NCBI GenBank assembly: GCA_003116975.1
Contig: BGKB01000228.1
Coordinates: 1-64,000 of the forward strand
Origin: Aurantiochytrium sp. KH105
Taxonomy: Eukaryota > Sar > Bigyra > Thraustochytrida > Thraustochytriidae
Length of the DNA: 64,000 nucleotides
Direction: 5' to 3'
Both the position numbers and the translations under genes were made by a program. A model generated the notes under the pieces. It searched no databases. It was not told the origin of the DNA and was given only the letters and a program-made list of their open reading frames with translations. Below, piece after piece: positions 10,711 to 22,000 of this stretch (its first letter is position 1; every line of letters starts with the position of its first letter).

Positions 10711-12290
10711 ACACATGGCCACAACTACCACTAGAAAGTCTCTCTCTTTCAAACTTTGCTGTGTGGCGGGGGCCGTCGTAGCTTCTCTGTCACTGTAAGT
10801 CACCAGTGCGGTGCAGGCGAGACTTCATGCTGGGCGACCGTGCATTGCTGGCGGTGCGGCCAGCCATACCACGCCTGCAGCAGCAGCTGCAGCTGCATCT
10901 GCTGCAGAGGGCAGCACGCACGGCTGCGAGCTCTGCCGACGCGTAAAGTCACCGCGCGTACCGCAGTGCAGGCGCCGAAGAAACGCGACCGCGGCGCGTG
11001 CAGCACGCGCGCGCAGTCGCAGAACCGCCCGCCAAAAGGAACGCTTTATTATTATTGCCGGCATGTTGTTGTTGTTTTGACGAAATGCATTGCACGGAGC
11101 ACCTGCAATGCACGAAGGATTGTGACCCTTTCCGAGAGGCGGAGGGAGGAAGAGAGAGTGAGAGAAAGCGAGGGAGAGAGAGAGCAAAGAGCAAGTTGCG
11201 TTGCGTTGCGGTTGGAAATGGTTGGTTTTGTCGATTGATTGGTTGGTTCGTTGGCTGATTGGCTGATCGTGCCGAACCAAAGAAGCAAGTTTCATGGCCG
11301 TCTCGGAACGCAGCGCAGCCACAGCCGTGGCACGAGCGGCAAGAGGATTTCGATTGCCATGGTTCGATGGCAATTGTCCACCCGAAGTCGGGACTTGAGC
11401 TGATCGCCGAAAGGAGTCAAGAGAATGGAAGGCGAGTCAAGGCTCGCAAAGTCCGTCGCGGGTTGCCTGGCCGTTTTTAAAGAACAGCAGCAGCCAGCAG
11501 CGCAGCGAAAAGGTTTCTTTGCTCATTGCAAGACGAGAAGCTGACGGTCCAACGCAATAAGCCACCAGTGCAGGCAGGCATGCATGCAGGCAAGCAAAAG
11601 CAGCAGGCAGTCAGGGCCTGGCTACCAGCAGCGCCCGGCGTCGATGAACGCTTGGTCAGATGATAAGCTTCTCAACGGCTTTACTGCTGAAGCTATCAGC
11701 TTTGCCGGAACAAGCTAAAGGCCGAGAGGGAGAAGCAGACACGGACGCACTTGCAGCAAACTGCCCACAGCGCGGGGCGGCTCCCGCAGCTTTAAACGGT
11801 GGAGACCGATCCGCGGCATTTTCCCCCGAGAGCCGGGCCACGCGGCGCCGTAGAGCCACTGCGCGCTGACCCCCCTCTGCCGTCTCTGACACCGCCGAGG
11901 AGACTGATTCTATCTGTCTGGTCGACGAGAGTCGGCCTGAAACACAGTGGCGGCCCGCCTCTCGGGGTGGAGTGTGGTACATTTTTGCACCTCGAGGCTT
12001 CAGTGTGGCAATTTGTATGCTAGGGGACAGATTCTATTAGTCAGTCGAACTGCTGATTCCGTTGCAGCTCCTCTGCTTCCTCTGGACCTTGGCGAAGCGT
12101 CAGGCAGGTAGCCGTACCCTACAGTGTCCGTCCCGCAGATAGGTTGAAACTGCTAGCCTTTCCTTTTACTGTTAGTCCTTTTAGCTCGGGGAGAGAGACG
12201 ACACGTTCGCTCCTTTCTACTTTGGTGAAATCATGGCCGCAACTGCAGCCGACCTCGAATTCGTCCGTCCGTCTGCGCTATGCGGCTTTG

Positions 12291-12337
12291 CATCCATCCA
12301 TCCATCCATCCATCCATCCATCCATCCATCCATCCAT
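12291..12337. repeat. (CATC)n tetranucleotide microsatellite
   Basis: Eleven to twelve uninterrupted CATC units. A shorter tract of the same unit is at 14333-14355. Confidence 0.95.
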
Positions 12338-12586
12338 TTACGACAACGATGACGACATACCTCGTCTCGCCCGTCTCGTTTCGTTTCGGCGGCGAGGCGT
12401 GGCGTGGCGTGGCGTGGCTCCGTTTGTCGTCCGTGTCCGCGACTTCGAAAACTTCAAGTCTTGCCTCTGCTACGAACCGTCTCTCTGTCTGGCCTCGCTC
12501 GCTGTCGCGTTGACACCTCACTGTCAATGCGCAGAGAAAAGGCCTTATTCGTCCAGGCTGCGATGGTTCTGTCCATCGATGCTCCG

Positions 12587-12677
12587 TCGATCGATCGTTC
12601 GATCGATCGATTGATTCATGTGATTCTTCGGCCGGCCGATCGAGCGATCGAGCGATCGAGCGATCACGGTGCGATCG
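12587..12677. repeat. GATC/GAGC-rich tetranucleotide tract
   Basis: Repeated GATC units, partly diverged to GTTC and GAGC. Similar GATC tracts occur at 13007-13030 and 51059-51089. Confidence 0.85.
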
Positions 12678-12982
12678 CTCGAGAAATGCGACGCGACGCG
12701 CGCACGGCCGGCCTGCGCAATTTGCGGCGCGTGCAGCTTTCCCGGCCGCCAGCGGGCTCATGCCATGAGGCGGCCCGCCGCGCGGCTTCGGCATCGTGGA
12801 TGCGGAAAGGGCGCGGCAGACGGAAGCAGGCTGCTGGCTGAGGGTGAAACCGAAGGTGGGCGCGCGCTCACTGCGCTTTCGCGCCGTCGCGCTTTTGCCC
12901 GGGGGCTGCAAAATCCATCTTGGGGCTGCCGGATGCACGGCGTCCTCGGCCGCGTCCTGCGAGGCCTACCCTACCTTCTTTT

Positions 12983-13008
12983 GTGCTGCTGCTGCTGCTG
13001 CTGCTGTG
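12983..13008. repeat. (CTG)n trinucleotide tract
   Basis: About eight CTG units run directly into a GATC-type tract. Confidence 0.9.
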
Positions 13009-15000
13009 ATCGATCGAACGATCGAACGATGAATACATCAATCAATGGATGGGTGGGTGGCGATGGGTTGCCCTAGGTTGGCGCGTCCGACGTCCGGCCG
13101 CGCCTACTACTGCACTGCTCGCCATCGCTCGCTCGCGACGGTTTCTTTTCCAACTGATCTCGCTGTTGGCCACGGCCGTCCGGGAGGCGGAAGAAAATTA
13201 AAAAAAAAACAATCCATCAACCATGGCCATCCAACGTCCAGACATCCCATCCATCCGTCCGTGCAACAAACCATGCAGCTGGCTGCTGAGCGCCCTGGCG
13301 CCGAAACCACTTTCGCGCGTCTACGCAACCTGCACTGCCTGCCTGCCGACAGCCAATCTCGCCTTTGCGATGCTCGCGAGGGTTGCAGGCTTGGTCGCAC
13401 GCTGTCGCTCTCTCGCTCGCTTGCTTGCTCCGCCACGTGAGGCGCGGCTCGGGCAGCCTGGGGGGTGGCCGTGAACCCCCCCTCCTCGCGAAGCCCGCAG
13501 CGTGTGCCCGCAGCGCGCCACAGCGGGACGGAAACGCAGTGTCTCGAGCGGCGCCGCGGGTTCGTTCCTTCCCGGGAGACTCGGTCGCGCGCCGCAGACG
13601 CACAGTGCGGCAAGCTGGCCGGTCGGTGGTCGGTCGGTCGGGCGGTCGGTCGGCCGAGGGGCCGGCGCGTGCAGGCCCCTCTTCATTTTCCCTGGCTTTT
13701 CTTCTCTCCCCCCAGAGGTCTCGGCCGCTGCGCTGCGGCTGCTTTCCGCCGTCTCCGCCGAGCACGGGCGCGTCGCTTGCAAGCGGCATGGACAACGACC
13801 GACGCGGAGGCGAGTGGCTGGGCGCGGTTCGGCGAGGTTGGCTGGAGCTCGTTTGAAGAAGGGAGGGAGGGAGCGAGGGTCGGTCGATCGGTCGATCTGC
13901 CGGGCGGGCAAGCGGGCCCGGGCTCGCGTGGACGAGGGGAAAATTGCGCGGCGCCGCAACGCTCGCGCGGAGTCCGGCCTCCGCGCCGCCATCCTCAGCG
14001 CAGCGCAGCCCGGCGCGGCGCGGCGCAGGCCTACTCTGACGGCGGCAGGAGAAGCGCTGGGCGGGCGGAGCGAGCGGCGCGGGCAGAGCAGAGCAGAGCA
14101 GAGCTCGGCAGGCAGAGCCGCGGCTCGATCGACCGGCTGCGGCGCGAAGGGCGCGACGAGGAGCTGCAGGAAGCAGCCGAGCAGGCACCACCGGAGTTTC
14201 ACGGTTCGGTTTGGAGAGAGAGAATCGGAAAAACAATAAATTATTAAAAAAGAAATCCTGAGCGGCCGAGCCGATGCAAGGCGCGCGTGCATCGGCTCGA
14301 CGCGAGTCGGGTCGGCTCGCATCGAGACCCTTCATCCATCCATCCATCCATCCATGTGCCGCCAGGACAAAGGGGCCGCGGCTCGGCTCCCGGCACGCAC
14401 GCGCCGCGCAGGTCCTGCCGGGCGGCGGACGGTCTCGGCGGGGGAGAAAGCGAGAGAGCGAGCGAGCCTTGGCCGGCGCGGGCTGCGCTGCACGCGCGGC
14501 CGGCCATCCATCCGCTCGCAGCTCGCGTTTCTTACTCCTGTTTCTGTTTCTGCTTCTGTTTCTTTTCTTTTCTTTCTTGGGTGGCTTTTTTTGTTTTCGA
14601 ATTTCTTCCTCCTGGGTGGGATTTTTTGGTTTCTTTTTTCTTTTTAGCCTCCTTGCTTCCTCTTTCTAGGGCGCTTGGCTCGACTGCGCTCGGGCGCGGG
14701 CGCGGAGGCTCGAGCAAATCGCCAACGAGCGAACGTGAGGGCCCGCGGGAATAGGCCGCGCAGAGGTTGTTGAAGCACGCAAGCAGAGCGAGCGAGCGAG
14801 CGAGCGAACGCAAGGGCGAGCGTGCAGTGGTGAATTGCAGCAGCATAGCAATAGCAGCAGCCAGCAGCAGCAGCATCCGGCTGACCGACCGACCGACCGA
14901 CCGCAGGTCCCGCGGTCCGCTCGGTACATCAATACATTACATCGCATCGCATCACATCACATCACATTGCCGAAACAAAAGGACTAAAGCAACGGAGAAG

Positions 15001-16890
15001 ATGGGCATCATGAGAAAGTCCTGCTTCCTCGTCGCCATGGCGCTCGCGGCCCTCGCGGCACCTGCACAGGCGAAAGCCAACATCCGCGCAGCAGCAGCAG
15101 CAGCACAAGAGACCGAACGTCTCGGACGCACACTCGCGGCGACCATCGAGGACAAAGAGGACGCGCCCCTCGAGGCCGTGCACGTGCTCGAAATGAATCA
15201 GACCGCAGATGACGATCTCGAGCTCTACTTTGAGGTGCGCAACGAGTCGTACACCTTTTCGCTCAAGAGATTCAAGCAGTTCTACGGCGCCAAGGCCAAC
15301 GCTCACCTCAAGAATCTCACGTACGACGAAAACGACACCACCGTCTACGACGCCCATTTCACCTTTATCACCCGCGCCAAGGGTGAACAGCTGGGCGTCG
15401 TTACCATCATGCACGACGGTACCGCGCATGGCGTCTTCCTCCTCAAGAATGGAGACCTCGTCCGCATTTCCTCGGCAGACCACTTTGTTCGCAAACTCGG
15501 CGCCGACCGATTTAGAAATCTCCGATCCGAGGCCACGTCCGAGGCCCGTTACTTCGCTGCGCAAGTCCTCGCTCCCAAAGCTGGCAGCAGTGATGAACAC
15601 CGCCGCGCGCTCCTCGAACAAAACATCGACATGTCTGCATTCGATGATGTCGCCAACCACGACAACGAACAAGTCTTGACCGAGGGCCGCCTGCGCGGGC
15701 TCGCCTCGTGCACCTTTCCCGACCACTCTGTCGCCTACGACATTGGCGTGGTTTACGATGACGACTTTCTCACCGTCTTCAACGACGATGAGGATGCCGT
15801 TAATCACTACATCGAGGCCACCATCGCGGAGAGCAACCTCATTCTCCGCGAGTTTGCCAACGTCATTGTCCGTCTCAAGGAAGTCACATACAATGACTTT
15901 GGCACCTGCGTTGCTTCCATCTCCACTGAACTCGACAGGCTCGAGTCATATGCCAAGGCTCGCACCTCGGTCGCGCATTGGCATCGCATCTCTGGCTGTG
16001 CCTTCGGTGGCGTGGCTGGGGTGGCAAACACGGGCCAGCTCTGCTCATCTTCCGTCAAGTACGCCACTGCCGTATCCACCTTTGGCTCCTACCGCGAAAC
16101 CTTTCTCATCTTCCTCCACGAGCTCGGCCATGTCTTTGGGGCCAAGCATCCCTTTGACTACAATGGCAACGCTGCCGGCGAGACCGGAGGCATCATGGAC
16201 TACGTCTACGGAGCCAGAAAGGGCATGCTCAGTGGCACAAGTACCATTGGCTTCACGGACGCGACGCTTCAGTACTTTTGCTCCAAGATCAACGCCCTCG
16301 ACATCGACGGTGCATGCGACTATGCCCACCCCTTTGATGAGGACAGCGACTCGGAAAGCGTTTGCGGTGATGGAATCATCTCGGGTGACGAGGAATGCGA
16401 GTGCCCCGATATCGGTGACACAAAGTGTGGTTCGGGAAACAAAAAGTGCAAAAACTGCAAGCTCAACAAGCCTGCGATGAAGTGCAGCAAGCACTTTCTC
16501 ATGCAGATCCTTCACGGACCCATTGAGGGATCCCAGGCTCACTCCGACTGCTGCTCGGATAGCGGCGAGCTTGCCGATGCCCTCACGCCTTGCAACGTGA
16601 AAAACGGCGAGCCTGGTGGCTACTGTAGTCTTGGCAAGTGCGTCAACCGCTGCGAAGATTTCAAGGGCGCCCTCACGATGTGTGGCGTCATGCAGTCGTA
16701 CAGTGGCTGCCGCCAGCAGTGCATCCATCCTACCAAGGGATATTGCTCTAGCGAGCTCATGTACACGGACTACAGGAACAAAAAGGCCCCTGCCAGCTAC
16801 CTCGAGGATGGCTCCAAGTGCATGATTGACAGCTCTACCGTCGGCATGTGCTCCAGCGGAAACTGCGTCGAGGATGCCGACGCAAACTGA
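15001..16890 (+). CDS. secreted M12B (ADAM/reprolysin-like) zinc metalloprotease with disintegrin-like domain
   Basis: A 629-aa protein. I chose the ATG at 15001, although the frame is open further upstream, because it begins a clear signal peptide: MGIMRK, a hydrophobic stretch, then A-Q-A near residue 24. Residues about 25-215 form a prodomain-like region and about 235-450 the metalloprotease domain. That domain carries HELGHVFGAKH starting at H373 (zinc ligands H373, H377, H383; catalytic E374) and the Met-turn IMDYV near residue 398. From C455, a Cys-rich disintegrin-like segment begins with CGDGIISGDEECEC, followed by a further Cys-rich region to the end. There is no transmembrane segment, so it is probably secreted rather than a membrane ADAM. 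The family cleaves extracellular proteins and is usually made as a zymogen. The leader contains (GACC)n and (CATCA)n tracts. Confidence 0.93.
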   Translation: MGIMRKSCFLVAMALAALAAPAQAKANIRAAAAAAQETERLGRTLAATIEDKEDAPLEAVHVLEMNQTADDDLELYFEVRNESYTFSLKRFKQFYGAKANAHLKNLTYDENDTTVYDAHFTFITRAKGEQLGVVTIMHDGTAHGVFLLKNGDLVRISSADHFVRKLGADRFRNLRSEATSEARYFAAQVLAPKAGSSDEHRRALLEQNIDMSAFDDVANHDNEQVLTEGRLRGLASCTFPDHSVAYDIGVVYDDDFLTVFNDDEDAVNHYIEATIAESNLILREFANVIVRLKEVTYNDFGTCVASISTELDRLESYAKARTSVAHWHRISGCAFGGVAGVANTGQLCSSSVKYATAVSTFGSYRETFLIFLHELGHVFGAKHPFDYNGNAAGETGGIMDYVYGARKGMLSGTSTIGFTDATLQYFCSKINALDIDGACDYAHPFDEDSDSESVCGDGIISGDEECECPDIGDTKCGSGNKKCKNCKLNKPAMKCSKHFLMQILHGPIEGSQAHSDCCSDSGELADALTPCNVKNGEPGGYCSLGKCVNRCEDFKGALTMCGVMQSYSGCRQQCIHPTKGYCSSELMYTDYRNKKAPASYLEDGSKCMIDSSTVGMCSSGNCVEDADAN

Positions 16891-17816
16891 TTGCTCTTCG
16901 TCTTTGTCTCCGTCTCTCTCTCTTCATCTCGTTCCACCCCTCTTAGTTTTCTCTTCCATGGTGCTTCGGCGCGCGCTCTGCTTTGCGACATCCTTTTACC
17001 GAGCCTCGTAGTGTAGCAGCAGCACCACCACCCGCCGCCACCACCACTCTGACTGACTGACTGACAGCCTCGTCTTCTTCTTCTTCTGACCCAAAGACTT
17101 GCTGGCTGTCTCTCTTCTGATTTTCAACTCCCGTTGCGCGCAAGGGAATGTGTGCGACATCTGCCTTTTGATGATCTTAAAATTGCCTTCGGGCTGACGC
17201 TGATATTTGATCTGATTTTGATTACTCTTTTTCTTCCACCTGTCGAACCCTTGCTCGTCCTCGCTCTCTAGGCGTGCCTGGCTCGCCCGTCATCGCAACC
17301 CAAGGGACGCACCTTCCCAGCAACCTCGAATCATCATGCAGATGCAGCACACCCATGCCTCTGCGAGACTTTCATACTACCTTCTTCTCTGGCTTATACT
17401 TGCTTCGTGGCCTGTATACCGCCCCACTCTCTCTCTCCTCCTCTCTCCCGCGCGCGCGCTCCCAGACACTCTAAAGAAGAAGACTCGTTTGTTCACGCAC
17501 GGCCGTCGCACGGTAACGCGGCAAAGGTTGCGATTTGCGACAAAAAAGAAAAGAAAAGAAAAGAAAGGGGGGAAAAGACGGTGTTGAGCTTGGTGCAAGT
17601 TGCAGTTGAGCCGAAGTCTTGATGGATTCTTCGCAATCTTCAAAGCAAAGCAAAGCAAAGCAAAGCAAAGCAAAGCAAAAGCAAAGCAATCCGTCAACCC
17701 ATCGATCGATCCATCCTCGGTCCCGCGAGCAGAGCAGAGCAGTCCGCAAGCCAGCAGGAGACGTCGACGCGGCAAGCCGGGCGCGAGGAGAGAAGAGGAG
17801 ACAAGAGAAGGCGAAG
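16891..17816. other. spacer between metalloprotease and dehydrogenase
   Basis: A pyrimidine-rich 3' region follows the protease stop, with TCTC-rich sequence to about 17300. The right half is the promoter and leader of the dehydrogenase. No gene is seen. A G-A/A-rich run lies at 17542-17575 and a (GCAAA)n tract at 17641-17690. Confidence 0.6.
17641..17690 (+). repeat. (CAAAG)n pentanucleotide tract in dehydrogenase leader
   Basis: About nine tandem CAAAG units (GCAAA phase) lie 130-175 bases before the dehydrogenase ATG, in the sense orientation. The upstream frame reads through them as Lys/Ser/Gln repeats, which argues that they are leader rather than coding. Confidence 0.9.
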
Positions 17817-18653
17817 ATGCTCAAGGCTGGCGCAGGGAGGCTCGCAGGCCAGGTTTGCGTCGTCACCGGCGCGGCCGGAGGCATCGGGCGCGCCTCGGCG
17901 GTGCTCTTCGCGGAGAACGGCGCCGACGGCATCGTTCTCGCCGACGTTGACCAGGATGGCGCCGAGGAGACCCGGAGGCTCATCGAAGACGCCGTCGGCC
18001 CCGGCAAAGCCGTTGTGCAGCCCACGGATGTCTCCAAGATCGACGCTTGCGAGGCCATGATCGATCGCGCCGAAAAGGAATTTGGCAAGCTCACTGTGCT
18101 TTTCAACAATGCCGGCATCATGCACAGCAACGACGATAATGCTGAGACTACCGAAGAAAACATTTGGGACCTCACCATGGCCATCAACGTCAAGGGCGTT
18201 TTTTTTGGCTGCAAGTTTGGCATCCCCGCCATGCGCAGGGCCGGAGGAGGATCGATCATCAACACTGCCTCCTTTGTTAGCACGCTCGGCGCCGCAACGC
18301 CCCAGCTCGCGTACACCAGCTCAAAGGGCGCGGTGCTCTCCATGACCCGCGAGCTTGCCGTCATTCATGCACGTCAAAACATTCGTGTAAACAACCTTTG
18401 CCCTGGGCCGCTCAACACGCCGCTTCTGCAAAAATTCCTCGACACCGAGGAGAAGCGCCAGCGCCGTCTCGTGCACAACCCCATGGGTCGCTTCGGCGAG
18501 GCTTCGGAAATGGCCCAAGCCGCTCTCTTTCTCGCCAGCAAGGAATCCTCTTTCGTCACCGGCACTTCTCTCTATGTCGATGGCGGCATCACGGCCGCAT
18601 ATGTGACTCCTGAAGAAGAAGTCGACCCCTTTGGCGGACCTCCTCAGTGGTAG
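17817..18653 (+). CDS. short-chain dehydrogenase/reductase (classical SDR, NAD(P)-dependent)
   Basis: A 278-aa protein, the usual length for a classical SDR. The ATG at 17817 is preferred over an in-frame ATG at 17619 because the extra 66 residues are simple-repeat and Arg/Lys-rich. The Rossmann dinucleotide-binding motif TGAAGGIG begins at T17. NNAG follows beta-4 in the segment reading LFNNAGIM. The catalytic Ser is about S152 (NTAS), with the YxxxK pair at Y166 and K170. The later PGP motif and C-terminal VDGG are also present. An acidic residue after beta-2 (VLADVD) suggests NAD rather than NADP preference, by family knowledge. The substrate cannot be told from sequence. There is no targeting signal after the chosen start, so it is probably cytosolic. 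Confidence 0.95.
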   Translation: MLKAGAGRLAGQVCVVTGAAGGIGRASAVLFAENGADGIVLADVDQDGAEETRRLIEDAVGPGKAVVQPTDVSKIDACEAMIDRAEKEFGKLTVLFNNAGIMHSNDDNAETTEENIWDLTMAINVKGVFFGCKFGIPAMRRAGGGSIINTASFVSTLGAATPQLAYTSSKGAVLSMTRELAVIHARQNIRVNNLCPGPLNTPLLQKFLDTEEKRQRRLVHNPMGRFGEASEMAQAALFLASKESSFVTGTSLYVDGGITAAYVTPEEEVDPFGGPPQW

Positions 18654-19003
18654 AAAACAAGAGCCAGATATCGTTCTCATCATCGGTAACAATCGAAACA
18701 TTTGTAGGTACAGTCTGTGCTTGTGTAGAAATAGCCGCCTACATGCACATGACGTGATTTGATGTTTTCGCCTTGCGCGCAGCGATCGAAACACAAATTG
18801 CAAAGGAATCATTTCAATTTTGAGAATGAAAACACCTCTCGGTATACTTTCTGCCATTCTGAGAAGTGAGCGTTTTTACTTTTGTGTTTTTTATACAACA
18901 ACGTATGGCATGAGAGGGCTGTCACCGACTGTTCAAATATAGCTTCAATGTCGTTCACACCCGCCCCCCCCCGAGTACAGCTTTCTTCCAGGTTGAAAGT
19001 TGA
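18654..19003. other. convergent 3' spacer
   Basis: This 350-base stretch lies between the dehydrogenase stop and the stop of the opposing LRR/IQ/EF-hand gene. It is AT-richer than its surroundings, holds the two 3' untranslated regions and a C-run at 18965-18974, and contains no gene that I can see. Confidence 0.6.
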
Positions 19004-22000
19004 CTAGCTTGTGAGTCTGTCCAAGGCGTCGTAAATCTTGGATTGAATGCGATCCCTCGTCGTACGAATGCCCTGCTGACGTCGAAGCTCCTGAAGTTTC
19101 TGGCGTTTGAGCTTGGTCTTCTCGCGATCATTCTTCTTGCGCAGTTCAGCTCGCACTTCCGCAAACAGCTCGCGCTTTCGGTCCCAATACGCCTCGCCAA
19201 GAAAGGTCTTGCACATGGCAATCTTGATCTCAAACGCAGGCTGAAACATCATCGGATACTTGACGTGAACCTCGTAAACCTGGTCAAAGTTCATGCGACT
19301 CGTATTTCCGTAAATGCGCTCGATGTGCTGCACGATACGCTTCAAGTCAAAGTGATCCACCGGATCAAGCTGATGTTGTAGGACCATGACACGCTTCAAG
19401 TCATCGAGCAGTACCTCGCCCTTTCCCTCCGTATCCGCAAACTTGAACATGAGATTCACCAACTCACGAGGCCCAAACATGCACATGGTCGCAAGCGCAT
19501 GCAAAAGCTCTCGAAAATCCATACGGCCGTCTCCACTTACGTCCAGAAATTTGAAAATACGCCGCGAAAGTGCGTTCTCCTCACATCCAATGTAGTACAT
19601 GAATTGCCCCAGGGTTACTTCACCCTCATGATCAGTGTCCATTGCTGCAAAGCACGACATCAGCTTTCGCGTGTCTTTCTTCGACATGCACACTCCACTA
19701 ATCGTCTGTTCAAGCTTGTGGAGCTTGAGCGCCTCATCGTCTTCGCCCTCGCGATTGAATTCGACCTCCTTGATCTCCTGCTCGAGCTCATGAAGAATTT
19801 GCGCGACACGCTTGTTTCCGGGATTCTGCTCAAACATGGCCTGGAACTCTGCCTTGCGTTCGTAAAGTTTGCCCAAGTCAACCGCCGTCGGTGCCATGTA
19901 AGTCTCGCTACGGGCGACCCACAGCCGAAAGGGTTCGCGGACGCGCTCTCGTTTCTTTTCTGGCACGCCCATTTCGCCATCCAAGCACTCATAGCCACGA
20001 TTTTCCAGGGTTTCCGCGTCAGCATCTCCAATAGCCACACGCACATCCACAATGCTCTCACCCGGCGTGCCCTCCCTTGACACAAGGATCGCAAAGGTAG
20101 GAATCTTTGTATTGTAAACGGCATCTTGCTGTGCCACGCGAGACTGAGCCCCTTTGCTTGCGGCGGTCAGCCTTCCCAAGGCCGTAGATATCTTGTTCAT
20201 GTCGGAATGGCCCGTTGCTCGCTGCGCAGCTTGCGCTGCACGCGTGCTCACTCTACGCGAGGCCTTGGCCAAGGCCAGTGACGCGCGCCGCCGTCGCCCT
20301 GCCCACACGTCTTCTCCGCTTTCGTTATCCTCATCCTCCCGGCCTCCATCTTGCGCGCCTGACTGTTCGTCGTCCTCAGATGCCGAAACCCCTTCAGAGC
20401 TTTCGTCATCTTCGTCGTCGTCATCACTGCCATTGTCGTCGCTGTTGTTGTCGTCAAGCCCTAGACGCGGGCCCAGCCTTGGATCGACCTCACAGTCGAG
20501 TCGCAGCCCGCGAATGTGGTGAAGTGCCGTTGTCGACGTCCGCGTCCATAAATATACAGGTTCGGCCAACTGAAAGCACTCGCAAAGATCTCGACGCACA
20601 CAGCTCCAGATGGCCAACCCCCGTTGGCGAAGCTTGCCATTCAGTAACTTCATGCCCAGCTCTTCGTCGGCACCAACAGTGAGTTTGAGCGAAGCAATGC
20701 CTTCCGCAATGCCTAATCTGCCCCGCTGCCGCTCCATGATGACAGCTTTCATTCGCTGCTTTTCGCGCTCCCTTTCCGTCATCAAGAGTTCTTTAATTCC
20801 TTCAAAGCCAGTTGTGCGAGGCTCCAGGTCCGGATCTGTCGCGTCTCGTGATGCTTGCACAGCATCATCGAGAAGGTCTCGAATCATTCGCTCTGTATCC
20901 GTCATGTGCTCGTCGTCTTCTTCGTTCGCTTGCGAGTCGCCATCGCCTTCGTCATCTTCCGCGTCCACGGCAGCGCGATGCGCATGATCATTGTCCACAC
21001 GATTACGTGCAGCGAGCATTTGGTCCTGCACCGCCACGAGCTCTGCAGGCTTGAGCCGGTTCGCCGGTATAATTGCTGTCCATGCTTTGTACTTGACCTC
21101 GCGCCGAATCTGCATGATAGCCTTTTCGAGTTTGCGCACCGCGCGTTTGTCGAGTGTCATGCACTGCATTCGCTCTTGCGAGCACATCGTCACAAAGGCC
21201 TCTGTACGCGTCTCGTTCTCCTCCATTGAACTCTTTACGCATGCCTCTAGACGTGCCGTCTGCTCCTTCAAATAAGCGCGTGTCTCCGCGTCATTCATCT
21301 GCACGCTTGCAAGGTCCGTTGCCAAAAGCTCGCGTCGCCACGCCCACTCGCAACGGACCATGTCAGCTATCTTACGATACTCGCGCATGATGGTGCGCTG
21401 CAGCGTCAACTCCATTGTCAATCGCGTCGTCTCATGCACTACAAAAGCGCGCAGTATGGACAGAATCTCAGAATGGCTTCGCTCGATGTTAGCAGAGCAC
21501 TCTGAAAGCCACTGACCCTCAACCTCCATGAGCTCCCGCTCCAGCGTCAACGAGTTTTCAGGGGTCGTTTGCGCAAATAACAAGCGTACCTTGGCGTCTT
21601 CAAGCGCAGCGTATCCGTGCTCGCCACGATCGAGCTCGCCACGTCGCTCCGTCAGGTATTTACCCACCAATCCAGCCAAATGCTCCGTCGTTCGAAGCTG
21701 CTGTAATTGTGCGCGCACGAGCGCCGAGGTTTTGCCATGATAGCGAAGCCGCTTGGCATAATTTGAAGCAAAGCGTTCGCACACGAGAATACGCAAGCGT
21801 ACCGAGGCGCCAAGGTTGCCCCAGAATTTGTGCTTTGCCTTGGCGCTCCCGGTCACAATGTCCGAGAAATGCTGCTGATTGCCCTCGCACCGCGCCAGCA
21901 GCGAGTTGAACACTGAAATCTGCTCCAACGCGCTTTGCTGCGCAGTGTACGTTTTCCCCACCTCTTCCAACAGTCGTGGCACATTTTGCACACTCATACG

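Larger units (their letters stand above)
7108..15000. other. gene-free spacer, microsatellite rich
   Basis: I find no convincing protein or RNA gene in this stretch. The reading frames present on both strands are GC-driven and low-complexity (Arg/Ala/Pro/Ser-rich), and many overlap on opposite strands. It contains many simple repeats: pentamers at 7157-7188, 9565-9592, 9689-9712, 10357-10391, 10681-10710, 12392-12418 and 14083-14105, and tetramers at 12291-12337, 12587-12677, 13618-13650 and 14333-14355. It also has CTG tracts near 8070-8115 and 12983-13008, a G-run near 10264, and a long polypyrimidine stretch at 14525-14650. The right end must hold the promoter and leader of the metalloprotease at 15001, and the left end those of the ARM-like gene. 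A CRE-like palindrome TGACGTCA lies at 7815-7822. Confidence 0.6.

Noticed and set aside
9609..10714. Minus-strand frames of 115-301 codons
   Set aside because: Pro/Ser/Leu-rich translation of GGGA, AAGAC and G-run repeats, not protein-like.
13217..14347. 376-codon minus-strand frame
   Set aside because: Arg/Ala/Pro/Ser low complexity, includes translated tetramer repeats, and overlaps equally long frames on the other strand.
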